From Strigamia acuminata (taxonomy: Eukaryota; Arthropoda; Chilopoda; Geophilomorpha; Linotaeniidae), in NCBI GenBank assembly GCA_949358305.1, contig OX442320.1:3798259-3862258 (forward strand): a DNA stretch of 64,000 bases, read 5' to 3'. Position numbers and translations under genes: made by a program. The stretch's first letter is position 1, and each line of letters begins with the position of its first letter. Below are positions 1 through 12,564 of the stretch, piece after piece. Under the pieces are notes generated by a model. It searched no databases and was not told where the DNA came from. It saw only the letters and a list, made by a program, of their open reading frames with translations.

Positions 1-782
1 ATTGAAAACAAGTGATGAGACTATTGTTTCAAAGGAATAAATAAGTAGTCAATTTGCATATATTAGCGTTGTAGTCCCTTGGAACGACATATCGTGCCGA
101 ATGTTAATCAGCGGGTAATAAGAAATATGTGTAATTGTTTTTTAGGTGTAACTTTGATTGCATCATGATTTGATTATGGTTTACTGATGAATTGCACAGA
201 TAAGTAGGTGTTCTTTGTTGTTGCTGCCCTAGTGGCACGGAAGGCCATGGCAGGCAATGTCCTCCGAATGAAACAAACTCAACGGCCTTCAAAAACCATA
301 ATCAAAACAACAATTCAGGCATGTGTTGATAGTTAATACTTCCTACAACAAATCTGTTAACAGGTTTGGGCTCCACAACAGAACCGTCCTAACATGTCCG
401 TACACCACTCCCAAAACAATGCCGCAATCCCAAACAGCTCTTGAAAATGACTGAAGATATATCAATTCTAATAATGCGGTCAAATAGGAAATCAACGGCG
501 AGCTATCCAGTTGTGACAAAAACTAATTCTGGCATTATAAAAAGAAACAGAGGTCAAATTAAAGGTCACAACTGGATAGCCCGCCATCATCTTCAGTCTT
601 ACTGTTTATTAGATCACACTGGAATAGACTCTACACTTGGGTTGAGTTTGTCGAACTGTTTATTCAAAACCAAAACAAGATGGTGGTTACAAAAGGATTA
701 ACGAAAAGAGTCTTATTGGTTGGTTGGGCAATCCAAATGGGCGCGGCACCTGGTGGGACAAAGCCTAACAATCTCAAACTAA
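1..782. other. Noncoding stretch, no gene seen
   Basis: I see no ORF with recognisable protein features and no splice-consistent exon set. Short open frames here lack codon structure and look like chance. Confidence 0.5.
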
Positions 783-1189
783 ACTCTGGCCGAGTATAAG
801 AGTGCGCTATTTCCTATTGGCCCAGCCTTTTCACTAGTGTAGTGATACCAAAAAAACAGACCAAAATACACATTGAGTGCTTTCCAGACAATGCAACCGA
901 TAAGAAAATTCAAAAACTGCTTGCTTTCCTGACAAAGCAACCAATAAACTCAACAGTCTGAACAAACATGTATTTAGAAATAAAACCAGCGTAAAACAAT
1001 ATTTTATGATTTTAAAAAACATTTTATTATAGAAAAGAAAAAAACTTACATCATTTCAAACATTAAAGTAATCATACAAATTAAAAATAGAACAAGACTA
1101 CTTTTCCTGGTGGAAGTACACAGTCCACAGTTAGGAGTAATCAAGCCGGGCCAATAGGAAATAGCGCACTCTTATACTCGGCCGGAGTA
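783..1189. mobile_element. Inverted-repeat DNA element (MITE), family A copy 1
   Basis: The two ends are near-perfect inverted repeats of about 40 bp, starting ACTCTGGCCGAGTATAAGAG and running into a block containing TTTCCTATTGGCCC. The interior has no transposase ORF. A second copy lies at 18,010-18,400 and a shorter, diverged relative at 51,625-51,841. It looks like a nonautonomous DNA transposon; I cannot assign a superfamily. Confidence 0.75.
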
Positions 1190-3344
1190 TACGTCGCTCT
1201 AATTTTGATAAAACTTGGTTTGGTGGTTTCTAACACAGTTTCCTGACAGTTTCCAAACTTTCAGACACCTAACTCTTGCCTATTTGAACAAGTATTATTT
1301 AGAAACACATTTTCTTCCACGTGTTTTTTTCAATTTGTTGTTTGTCGAAAATTATAGCACTTAGCGAGTTCTCCTCTGAACCTGGGGTTAAGGACAATGA
1401 TGTATGAAGCTTTGATTATGGAGAAGAGAATTAATAAAAAGCAAAACATTTATTCAAAGACTTCAAACTGTCTCTAGACACTTGACCACAAAGTCCAAAG
1501 CGAGGCATCCGACCCACCAAACGTGCCAGGACTGCCAACAGACCCATCAACAGATCATTGCCAAGCTATGGGGGTGTGCAACACCTCTGGAATACCAAAT
1601 GAGCATTCCCAGTCAACAAATTGGTCGTCAAAGAGTTAGCAATGAACCCACTTCTCAACATCACTAATGGAACCATAAAGCCAACTTCCTCAATTCTAGC
1701 AGTCTCAGGAAAACTCAGGGTCCTTGGAGATGGACATAAATCCAACTGGGGGCCCTTGTGAGCTCTAAACAAATACTGTCCACCCTCCATTACACTGCTC
1801 ACCCTTGTTGCAATAAATTATTCTTTTGTCAACTCATTCCTAAAAACTCACCCACTTTGGAGAAGAAATTAAAAATTCATTTCACATCACCCACCCACAA
1901 CACTTAATATCAACAACAACATAAAAAAAACACTTTTTTTTGCTTAGGCCTAAATTTAAGGGGCTCAGGCTTAACATTTCTCTTTGGGAGTAATAAAAAT
2001 AAGATACCACTTACCAATGATTTATGGCGAGAACATTGGTACAGGTAAATGCAATTCAAGCGACAGCTAATTTGGTTGAAGTCCAAACTCTACTAAAACC
2101 ATCCTTCTCCCTGTACAGGTGTTGCTGTAAAAACAGCACCTTGACATCGGGTCGCATCAATAAACAGTTGGCCAACATTCCTCCCAAGTGTTAATGTTGG
2201 TCTTCGCCGCATGCAACCGTTTCTGGTACGATGCCGGACGTTCTTGTTTTGTCCTTCTTTGAATACCCCTAAATCGTAAATTTCTTACGTGGGGTTTTTG
2301 ATTACGTGTTAGCAAAGCTGTTGGGCATTGGAATAAACATAACACATGGATCATGTGACCAATACAGTAAGGGGTTTCATTAAATGAGCGATTAGTTGAT
2401 TACTTTGATTACTTTGATCAGTCGATTACTTGATGTGTCATGTGTGCGGTCGTTTACATCGCTTTCATTGCTGTTTTCGTTGTAGAAATGAATGTTTTGA
2501 TGACGAAAACGTCATCTAAACATTTAAACTAACATTTTTGCAACGTTTTCATCATCAAACATGGTGAACGTGAACTTCGTTCAAGCAGGCAATTTAGTAA
2601 CCGCTCTCCCAACCCCACAAAAAAAATAGAACAAAACATTAAAATTCCATTACACGACTTTTTTTTTTCTCCAACCCCATCAAACAATTCATATTAATGA
2701 CCCCGGTAATGACATCTGCAAACCAATTTAGATTTCCATCAGAAACGAGACTGAAACCAAAATCTTGTCCACATTCCCCCGCATTCATCCCATTCCACCC
2801 ACGCTCCAACCACAATCCTAATTCACCAGATGACACAGCAATCAACATTCTTCACACCCAATACCTTGATTTAAGACACCAGAGGGCGCCAAACACCACA
2901 ACACCTCATTTACCAATCTCCAGCACAAAGTTCAGGGGTCAAAACAACGAATTATGGGTATTTACCTGCAAAAATACCCTTTGCCAGGCCTCGCCCACCA
3001 ACCACACCCCAATAAATGTTTTTTTTTCTTATCAACTCGTTGACTGGGCACAATCATGCATCATTTAAAATGAAGATGAAAAGCCAGGAGGAAATATACG
3101 TTTCTACGGCAGGTGGTCTGAAAAGATGCTTTACGACATTCATAATTCTCCTGGAGCCGCAGAAACGGATCCTCGGCTAATCAACACCTGCTGGAGAGTA
3201 TGGGGATGAAGCCTCAAATTACACCTTTAATCCGAACCTCACTGCTCTTGAAATATGGGCCGTGTAATAAATACGGAGCCTTCAACGGCATTTATCATGC
3301 TTTCGTCTCGACTTATGCGAAGTCGTGCTACGTGCAAATTGTAA
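1190..3344. other. Noncoding stretch, no gene seen
   Basis: AT-rich sequence with no recognisable coding exon. The longest open frame (2,697-3,068) has no family resemblance, no signal peptide and no flanking splice sites that extend it. Confidence 0.45.
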
Positions 3345-3868
3345 AAGGTGCGTTTCATAAATATAAAGCCACCCACAAAAATTGGTTTTCCAGGAAAACG
3401 ATTAAAACAATCACAAAACTGCTTGTTGCGCGTGACTATTCATCAAATTTTACACCTTTGACTCATTTCTAAATAATTCTAAACACAAATAACTACTGGT
3501 CACAATTGAAAAGCAAATTTTTGCCTTTTTGAAACGTCGCGTAATTATAAAGCCAGTCACAAATTTCAAACAAAAAAATTTTTTTAAGGATCAAACTTAA
3601 CACAGGAGGGTACCATACTGCCTCATTTAAACGCCCAAGCGTTTAATTTTTTTTGGGCTGACCTCCCCCGGTAAAGTCGGTTCTGGGCGGCGCGCGGTGC
3701 AATAAACGCCGCCGAACCCCCGTCGTTTATTCGGGCCCGGCGTCTGAATGAACCCGAGCGTTTAAATGAGGCAGTACGGTATTTAAACGTACATAAATGT
3801 CATCTGTTACAAAAATTGTACAATTGTCAAATTTTTGTGGGTGGCTTTATATTTATGAAACGCACCTT
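3345..3868. mobile_element. MITE with 39-bp perfect terminal inverted repeats, host of a nested MITE
   Basis: The left end (3,345-3,383, starting AAGGTGCGTTTCATAAATAT) is repeated as an exact reverse complement at 3,830-3,868. There is no coding capacity. A different inverted-repeat element occupies 3,611-3,781, so this one was present first. Confidence 0.8.
3611..3781. mobile_element. Short GC-rich MITE, family B copy 1 (nested)
   Basis: Ends are inverted repeats reading TACCRTACTGCCTCATTTAA inward. The GC-rich core contrasts sharply with the AT-rich surroundings. A second copy in the opposite orientation is at 62,188-62,361. Two copies with the same termini at unrelated sites support a mobile family. 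Confidence 0.8.
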
Positions 3869-4599
3869 ACTTGTAGTCGAACGATATTGACGTTATGGGT
3901 TAGCCCACTTTGTCTCCTGAAAACCGACATTTTTACTATTAGTAGACATTTTTTTTTATTTACATCGTAACAAACAATAATATAGTTTTTGTTATAAAAT
4001 TATAAAAAGAGTCAATTTTTTTTTTTTTTAGAATTTAATTTGTATGAGATTTTGGATAAAAAAAAATTGAATTTTAAAATTTTTAGTTTTTTGGTGTCAA
4101 ACATCAAGCTGAATAAAATCAAACAATGGGATAATTTTCGTGTGCTTTTTTAGATGGGGGTCAATGATGACCCGGATTGGGTGCAGGGCCAGTGCAAGAG
4201 TGTTTGGCGCCCTGGGCAAGCCATCAATTTGCTTGTTTGACTATCAAAAGAATGAGAGGAAATAGCACTATCGTTAATAGAGTTTTGAGTTTAAATAACA
4301 AATAACAAGCGTGCATTTTTTTTTCATTAAAAATAGCAGTGGCCTTTCGACCGTTCCTGTTCATCTTCAGTGGTTTCTATTATTATTTTGTCACGTGCAT
4401 GGTTTTACCCTACATTTCATTTTTTGAACTATTCCAAATTTTTCATCCTTTATTTTTCATTTTATTTATCTTCGCTAATTTTTTTGCCGATCCATTCTTT
4501 GTTTTGTCCCACCTCTGATCACAGTTGGCACGGCTTGTCAATCATGTGATCAGAGGTGACTTATGGGCTGCACTACCTTGATAACAACACTTCTTAGAC
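3869..4599. other. Noncoding, contains a 13-bp hairpin
   Basis: Mostly AT-rich. At 4,510-4,522 and 4,546-4,558 there are perfect 13-bp inverted arms (CACCTCTGATCAC and its complement) around a 23-nt loop. No gene seen. Confidence 0.5.
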
Positions 4600-4926
4600 T
4601 TCACACTTAAACCACTTTTCTAGAACTTATGATTTTCTAAAAGTCTAAGTTCGACAAATCTGAAATCAGTTGTTCACACTTACGGATAGTTTTGTCATGA
4701 CGTTTTAACCTGCTGTTGGCAGCCATTTTTTCTGAACGTCAGCCCAAAACTAATCACACGACACAATATGTTGCAGTTGTGACATCAAGTTTAAGAAAAC
4801 TTTTCTTCAACTTGAGTTGTAGAAAAGTCCGCCATCTTGTTTTGAGTTCTAGAAAACCTGTGGTAGTGTCAACACAAGTTTTCTACAAAATTGGCGGGGT
4901 TTCTACAAAAGTGGTTTAGGTGTGAA
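4600..4926. mobile_element. MITE with ~26-bp terminal inverted repeats
   Basis: Left end TTCACACTTAAACCACTTTT and the reverse complement of the right end TTCACACCTAAACCACTTTT match over about 26 bp with two mismatches. No transposase. The short ORF inside is treated as chance. Confidence 0.65.
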
Positions 4927-7900
4927 CAGGGCACAAGTCTGAATGTCATTCTCTTCTACTAACGTATGTGCGACTCAGAACCTCAATTAAAACCGAGCGA
5001 ACTGTTAGTGCATGAAGGAGAACCAGTTCAACACCGAATAATTCCCCATCTTGTTCTTGTAGAAGAATGCGCAAAATTGTGGAAGCGTATTTGTGTTAAA
5101 TATAATTAATAACTAATATTAACTTAAGCTTAAATATTATTTAAGTGAATCTAATATTAAAGCAAGTCTAATTGAAAATTTATCAATAACCCAACAAACA
5201 GGGATTTCTTATCGCCCAACGCCCGAGTCGAAAGATGGCCATTTAAGACTTCTGACGGACCTGGACCCATGCACGATTAATTTTGCGCGCATATATTATT
5301 ACGTGGTTTTATGTCCCCAATGGATCTATTTAAATCTGACCCAAATTAGGATTTTGTGACAACATGGCCAGCCCGACAATATTAATCGTAAAAAAACAAG
5401 TAAGATCTCCGTTCTTTCCATTTCCATAAGTCACTTATAACTCAAATACGGAACCAATTAAAAATCAGATAAAATCTACAATTTCCCAGTGAACAAGCCA
5501 CGCTCTGCAACTTTGTAATTGGACATTTTTTCATATCTTTCACGGCTTAAAACTTACAAATTGGTCGGCGTAGAACACTTTGCGGTACCATTACAACGAG
5601 GTCAACTTTGCACTTGCATCTGTTTCACTTCTTGGTGGTCCATCAATCTGACATACACAACAATCAAATCAACAAAAACAAAATGTCTGTCCAGTTGCAA
5701 ATGCAACCGGCATTTATTCCATAAATTGCCCTCGCGACTCTATAAACAATACACACCTCCCGTGAAGCCAAGATCCTGGAATGAGCACATTCTCCTCCTC
5801 CTCCTCCATCCCCCTTCCTACCTTTGCGTAATGCAGTAAAATTCTTCTCCTGACTTATCTCCCCAACCAACAGATAAATTTCCCCTGCCCCAGCACACAG
5901 ACTTTGCATAACAACAAGTGTTCAATATCACGGGCTAATCGGCCTTGTCAATTCAAATTGCATCAGTTTGGTGCAGTGTGCCTTGACCGGCAGCCAGATT
6001 GCACCGATACTGTCAGAAAACTTGCCGGCTTTTAGATTCAAACGAAATCTTTCGAGCAAACAAATGGTGGACACATTATACCTGTATTATTTTACCCAAC
6101 ATGACAACATCCAGAAGAATGACAAGCCTGACAATTAAAAATAAAGCCAGCCATAGAAAAAGCTAATAGGCTCATTCCAATGCAATGAAGGCCATCCAAA
6201 CACACAGTTGGATTTCAATTCAACTGACAACTTTTTTCGCTTCTTTTTTCATTTTTATTTTTTTTTACTTTTTTTATTTTTCGCTTTTAATTCTTGACAT
6301 GGATATTTTACTTAGAATTTTGCACCAATTATTTTTCTCTGTCAATAGAAGGCGCTATCATCCAGAGTAAATAAGCCAAGTTACTGTCCGACCTAGCGTG
6401 GAAAAAACTATTCGAACGTGGGAAAATTAGACGAAAAGTCCATTTTTAATCGAAGATGACGACAACTAGACCCCGGATATGTATGCAAAATAAAATTCGT
6501 TTTATGCACATAAAATACGCACCAAAAATTCCAGTTTAATAAAAATGAAAATATACAAAATAAAAAAATTTATTCGAGTGAAATCACATGTTAAATGACA
6601 ACTTAATGCCATTTCAAAGTGTTCTTGATGTAAATGAATTATAATTAACAACTAATTAATCCGAAAAGCATGCCACGGATCGGCCGATAAGCGGAACGGT
6701 CCGTACGCATAACAGTATACATTTTTTGAGACACCCTGTATATGTTTTAGCTTACGGCCCTGCCTGGTTCCTGAATTTCATCTGTCTTCTCTGGTTGATA
6801 AGTCAACATTTTTATTGACCCTAATCATATCTGACTACAAAATTAAAACAAGCTTCCATTTCGCTAAACTAACATTCATACCCACAATTTGGCCTCACAA
6901 TCTTGTCCTGCAGAAACACAATTGACTTAGATCTATGTCAAATAATTACATGTTATAGAGCCAAGCATTTACTAACCTAAATTTACTGGCCACATAAATC
7001 AGATGTCAATTATAGACAGGAAGTCACAAGTGGAATGCACAGGAAATCTTTTTGAGTTCATGGATTCACCTCTGAACACTTTAACAATTCCCATTCATCA
7101 GATTCAAATAAAAAGTTGCAGGAAAAAAAAAAATCACACAATAATCATAACCATTTTTTATTTTTTATTTTTTATTTTTTTGTTATTATTATTATTTTTT
7201 TACCAAAAAATCTTTTTTATCACCAAATGACCTCTAGAGTGGGTTGCTGTGATCTTATCACATAAAAGCTACTGTCTGGAATACAAAACAGCAAATGTTT
7301 TGCAATTTCACTAAATCAACAACAAAACATCAAATTATGCCTCTCTCTATCTGCACCTAATATCTCAATGGACAAATAAACAAATGAACCAACCCTTTGG
7401 GCAATAATTTATTCCTATTTCAGGGTCAAATCTCAGCAATCAATCAAAAACCTTTGCCATACCCATTTTTCTCCCCAAACATTTATTCTCCAACTGTTCC
7501 AAATTTATCTCCAATAGTCACCAGGAGGTGTGCAAAAGGTGGAAAAAGTAGTCAAAGAATTTTCCCTTAACAAATAAGGATAAAATCAATTTTCTATCTC
7601 TTGCTTCAATCTTGTTTCTAATTTATGGTCAGGAGCTCTCTTTGTCTGGGCTCTCATCTGCAGACCACAGATATCAAAGGTTAAACCTTTATTTTTTACT
7701 TTTCAATTATGTGATAAGTGAGGTATGTTGCCTTATCTTTACACTATCCCTGCAACAGAAAGGAGTGACAGAAGCTACTATCTGCAACTGGGTGTTCACT
7801 CGCGAGACTTATCTTCCGTAAATGCGGTGTGGACGACTGAAACAACGTTAAGGCATCGACCGACTGTCGTTAACGCCTTCCAGAAGTGATTTCCGCAAAA

Positions 7901-7975
7901 AGCGCGCACGTACTACCAAAACAAGCGTTATTACAGCACGATAGCTCATTTTGTGAACAACCGTGGTTGTTAATT
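4927..7975. other. Noncoding stretch with repeat fragments
   Basis: No convincing exons. The segment near 6,474-6,740 shares blocks with 19,130-19,230 and 20,060-20,130 (for example AATAAAATTCGTTTTATGCA and GGATCGGCCG followed by GGAACGGTC), so it is interspersed repeat. Low-complexity T-rich runs account for the hydrophobic short ORFs at 6,185 and 7,003. Confidence 0.5.
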
Positions 7976-8060
7976 CCCGGATAGCTCAGTCGGTAGAGCA
8001 CTAGAAAAGCAAACTCTAAGCTCGCCACTCCTTTGTGGCGTAAGGATAAATGCAGGATAA
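7974..8060 (+). repeat. tRNA-derived fragment (SINE-like head)
   Basis: Positions 7,976-8,005 resemble the 5' arm of an elongator tRNA, including the A-box block TAGCTCAGTCGGTAGAGCA. No B box or 3' acceptor half follows, so it is not a functional tRNA gene. A SINE head or tRNA pseudogene fragment is the likeliest reading. Confidence 0.4.
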
Positions 8061-10600
8061 ATAACCAAAAAAACTTTTTTTAAGTTTTTCTAAACGGTTT
8101 TAAACGTAGATGTTAATTTTGATGTTTAGCAATGCCTTCATTCATAAGTCACTTTAATATAAGTAAGGAGGAGAGTGGCTTCTCCTTTTATGAATGATCC
8201 ATCCGAGCATATGTTAAAACCTGACTACACACCCAAATAAGAAAAATATATAAAAAAAAAATAAGAAATTGCATTTGTGAATCAAGTGTGAAAATATGGC
8301 ACAACATTGGCTCATTTCACCTCTTTGATCAGGTCTTAGCCATGATCTGAAGGTTAGATGAGCAGTTTGGCCTTTACCTTCAATAAATCACAAGTTTCAT
8401 CAAACCTTAAAAGCCTCTAAAAGAGAAAGGTCAAGTGTTTGTGCTATAAAATAGTATTTGCTTGAGGTGAGAGGCCTTCTTGCAATCTTAACTCACACAC
8501 AGTCCAGTAAATAAGCAAGCAGCAACAGTTTCCTCAAACCAAATCATGGATCAAGCAGAAAACTCAGTAAACAAAACCAAGGCCCAGCCTTGAGACAAAT
8601 TGCAACTATTAAACTGATAAGAAATCAAATAATTTCAATTTTTTTATTTAAAAAGAATAAAAACTATTGGCATAATGCCTGTCAACTGTTTGCTATTCCA
8701 TCTTCATCCTTCAATAATATTATTCCAGATAAGACTATTATCTCAAAATCTCAATGCTTTTTTCCCACTGTCATATTTCATCAGCTACAGGAAAATCAAC
8801 TTAACCCAAGCTGTGAAAAGTGTCAAGATGCAGTTATCAAACTGCCATTTTCTCTTTACAACTATGTAAATCCATTTCTTGAGTTACAAGGGTCAAGTAG
8901 TTTCAATAAAACATGACCATGTTGTAAGCAATGCTATTGTAGAATTCATTAGGCTTGGCTACTAACAAGTGCTGATACCAGCTAAGTATGATTTCTCCCA
9001 GGAATAATAATTTCAAGATAATCAAAAAACAGCTCACAATTTATGTGGACCGGCAAATTTCAACTTGCACAGCCCAACAGGGATCCAATTTCATTTAAAA
9101 AGTCATTTAAAATTGATCCTTGTAATTGGAAGTGACTACCGTACAAGTGTAACGTCTTAGACCTCTGCTCTCCAAAGTGGGGCTCATGAGCAACAAACTG
9201 CGAGTCTGCAAATACCGTATTTTACTAAACTTTGACCGATATCGATATTTTGCAGTATCGCCGATACTGATAATCCCGTCTTCCCATTTAATCGTCAAAA
9301 AATATATTTATCTTTTTAACGACTTTTATTTAACTTGACATGAATGTTTGTGCGTTTCAACTTCCGGCTGTAGTAGCGCACTCTGGCGTCGATTTGAAGC
9401 ACCAATATAAAAGCCTTTTTCCAAAAACTTGGTTTTTTTATATTTACTCGTTACACTCGCTTTCCACCTTGGTATCTGTCGTTGGTTTCATCCTAGACCT
9501 AATTTAAAAGCCAACCCAGAGATAAATTCCACATTCCCTCCCCACTCCAATTATCGATGTCAATTTCCTTAACTAATGTCTTCAATCAAGCCCCAAAATC
9601 CTTCCCCCATTAAGAAAGGCAAAAAACTCAAAACATGAAAGTCTATCAATGACTTCCAACCTGTTATTTACTGGACTTAAAAAGATCTATTTACAATATT
9701 TTGTGTAAACAGATCTGCCCAAATAATAACCCAATTATTCTTATAAGTGTAATTTGCTCTTTTCCACTTAATAACTAAGGCTGGAAATGAAAACCCATTA
9801 TCAAAAAAAAAAAAAATTACATACAAATAAACAAACATTTTTTCCCCCCAAAAGAAACCAATCACTGCAACTTTTAATAAATTCCTTCAAAAATTAAGTT
9901 TTTTTTTTTTGTTTAAAGACTTACCTTACTAATTCCATCAGTTTTCCAATGGACACTTAAGGAGCCATCATAAAATACTTTGAGTTAAATATTTCTGAGT
10001 TGAGCCAATTAAAAGGAAGGAGAAATGACAGGCCTGAAGAGCAAAACTGAGGGCGTTGGTGACTTGGGACACTCATATCAGATGGAGAAATCAATGAATG
10101 GCTGACAGGCAAGCCTTGAGTGTACATTTTTTCATTCTCAATTTTTTTTTTTTTTTTACTCCCCATTTTAGTTTTTAAGCTTTGATATTCTCTCTCTGCA
10201 CTTACGATTAAGTCTAATAATGTTACACCCTGTAATTCAACTTTAATAGTGTGGTATCAGCGAAGAGCGCCGGAGATATATTTTTTTTTTTATTACATGG
10301 AAATTTAACAACAATCATTTTGTTCGGGAGTTGACAAAGTACTTAGTTTGAAAGCCATTAAAAAGACACCGTGGCAAAGTCACATGATTATTTCAATAAT
10401 ATGGTAGCAAAGAAATTGTTACCGTATTACCCCGCTTTAAGCGGCATGCCGGCATGCCGACAAACCCCGATGTTACTGGCATGCAGTTTGAATTTAGCAT
10501 CAAGATACTGGACACAAACTGTAGCCGAGCCAACATTACACAGTTTGCGGCAGGTACTTGTCCCTTACAATTATGACATTTTTTACACTATATTTAGTTT
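8061..10600. other. Noncoding stretch, no gene seen
   Basis: AT-rich sequence with homopolymer runs. The open frames are low-complexity and have no recognisable domain. A short motif at 9,214-9,226 (ATACCGTATTTTA) recurs at 60,567 and 62,840 as the end of another repeat. Confidence 0.4.
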
Positions 10601-10671
10601 AAGACAACAGAATTTGAACCGATGTGGAAAGATTCCTAGTCCATTGCCTTAACCACTGGGCCACCACGCCA
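10601..10671 (-). pseudogene. tRNA-Ser-like pseudogene or SINE
   Basis: Read on the minus strand this follows a tRNA-Ser gene: a D-arm block GTGGCCCAGTGGTTAAGGC, an anticodon arm TGGACTAGGAATC and a T-arm block GGTTCAAATTC. The anticodon stem no longer closes fully, the acceptor ends pair poorly and the anticodon position reads AGG rather than a Ser anticodon. It is therefore a decayed tRNA gene or the head of a tRNA-derived SINE. Confidence 0.55.
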
Positions 10672-12120
10672 AACTATTGTTCTCTTCATGCTAGCAGTCA
10701 TGTTGGTGAACAAAGTTGTGATGTCATATCTCATGTGATATCAAATTACTTGAGTTCCAGAGTAATGTTTGAACAGGCTAATCACCAAGTGTAGTGCTAC
10801 ACTTGATCTTTTTACTCAAAAAATCCAAAAATAGTGTTTCAACACACAGTAAAGAATTCTATGTGTTGTAACTGTTTGTAACAATGTGAGAGAGAGGTGC
10901 ATTTAAATATTTGAAAGAAACATTGCTCAGGTCATGGGAATACTTTATTTAATAATAATTTTAACAATTGTGAGAGACACACTCCTGCGGTCTCCTTGTA
11001 AGCAATGATTAAAGATATATATTTTTTCATATTTTCATATATTTTTATACATTTCTATATGTATTTATATTTCTTTATGTATTTATATTTCTTTATGAAT
11101 TTATATTTCAATAAACCTAATTAGACCATTAAGTTCATAATAAAATTTATAATTAATGTAAACATTAAATAGTTTATTATACTATTTTATATGAGCCTAT
11201 ACTATAAACATAAATTTATTTATAGTATAAATATAAATTTATACATAATATAATTATAAATTTATATATAATATCAATTTTATAGACATTTTGATCCATT
11301 TAATATACCTTTTGATCCATTTAATACTTATTTTGACCAATTTTGTATAAATTTTGATCAAATTTTTTTATATTTTGAACATTTTTTTTATATTTCGATC
11401 AATTTGGGTTCAATTTACAGACAGAATTTAAAAGTTAAAAAAATTTCAATTGTGCTATAGTGTTCAGGGATGTTTCAAAGGAATATTCGACAAAAATCAG
11501 ATAAAAAAAAATAATTATTTCATATAAAAATAATGATTTTTTTTTAAAATGATGTAATAAAAAGACCCATCTTAAGGTTGGAAGGGTTAATGGCGCTTTT
11601 TAAACTTACAAACAATTAACTATAGTTGGAGTAATTTTGTTTATATTTTGCTTGGTTTAAGCATTTCCTGGGATAATCATAAGAAATTGGCTATGTTTAT
11701 AATTTATGTGCACTCTTCTCAATTAAATATTTCACTTTGACCACATGTTTTGGACTATTTCACCTTGAAAATAGGATTGGGCCGAAACATGTCATCAAAG
11801 GTTTCTTCATTTTCTAAATTCCAAATCTTAGACTACTTTGAACATAAAATATCATAACATTCATTTTGTAAATATTTTTATTTTTATATGATGTATATTT
11901 TTATTTTTATATGATGTATATTTTTATTTTTATATGATGTATATTTTTATTTTTATATGATGTATATTTTTGCATACTTTGGTTTATTTTTATATGATGT
12001 ATATTTTTGCATACTTTGGTATATTTTTATAAACTTAGATTTATATAATATATCTATATAAAATTGTATATATAAAAAATTTTGTATTTACATTGCTTAT
12101 AAATTTTATTATAACCGATC
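10672..12120. other. Noncoding AT-rich stretch
   Basis: Very AT-rich, with runs of ATATTTATA type and the tandem repeat listed separately. No gene seen. Confidence 0.5.
11876..12026. repeat. Tandem repeat, unit about 23 bp
   Basis: Repeated copies of a unit containing TTTTTATATGATGTATA run head to tail. The last two carry an inserted TTTGCATACTTTGG block. It lies just upstream of the knottin gene promoter region. Confidence 0.8.
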
Positions 12121-12128
12121 AAATAGGG

Positions 12129-12187
12129 TATATAAAATATAATGAAGCATGTGCTGTCGTCGTAAACTGAACTCAAATTGTATATAA
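12129..12187 (+). promoter_or_regulatory. Candidate TATA promoter of the knottin peptide gene
   Basis: Two TATA-like boxes precede the start codon: TATATAAA at 12,129-12,136 and GTATATAA near 12,179. The first lies about 110 bp upstream of the ATG, which suits a short 5' UTR. Inferred from sequence only. Confidence 0.4.
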
Positions 12188-12237
12188 CCTAATGCAATTC
12201 GACAGCTAAAACCAAACATCAACATCCAGCTCTAAAA

Positions 12238-12479
12238 ATGAAACCAACTGTCTTCGCTCTGCTCTTTTTATTCCTCGCTGTGTCAGCCATGATACCGTAA
12301 GTATAAGCATTTCTAAGCATCGAACAAAACTCAATAATTATTCTTTTTAAAGTGTGGCCAATGCTGACTGTAAAGGTCATGGAGTGTCTTGCTACGCGGA
12401 CGCGCGTGAGAGTGAATGCTGCGAAGGGTTAAATTGCGAGAGGGTTATGAGTTTTGGAGTGTGCGCGAACGCGAAGTAA
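12238..12479 (+). CDS. Small secreted six-cysteine (inhibitor-cystine-knot type) peptide
   Basis: Two coding exons, 12,238-12,296 and 12,353-12,479, are separated by a 56-bp GT-AG intron (donor GTAAGT, acceptor preceded by a T-rich tract). Exon 1 encodes a typical signal peptide: Met-Lys followed by a Leu/Phe/Ala-rich core. Exon 2 encodes the mature part of about 40 residues with six cysteines spaced C-x6-C-x8-CC-x4-C-x8-C, the pattern of knottin folds found in arthropod defence, ion-channel-directed and insecticidal-type peptides. A polyadenylation signal ATTAAA lies at 12,559-12,564. Whether this one acts in immunity, as a venom component or as an endogenous regulator cannot be told from the sequence. 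The gene stands alone; I see no nearby paralogue. Confidence 0.8.
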
Positions 12480-12558
12480 AAATCATACCGGACATCGCAA
12501 ATTGAAAATGTACCTCCACAATTTAACATGATTTCTCTTGTAATCCTATTTGTTCCCC

Positions 12559-12564
12559 ATTAAA
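12559..12564 (+). terminator. Polyadenylation signal ATTAAA
   Basis: A common variant signal, 80 bp after the stop codon of the knottin gene. Confidence 0.5.

Noticed and set aside
7974-8060. Functional tRNA gene
   Set aside because: Only the 5' arm and A box are present; no anticodon arm, B box or acceptor closure.
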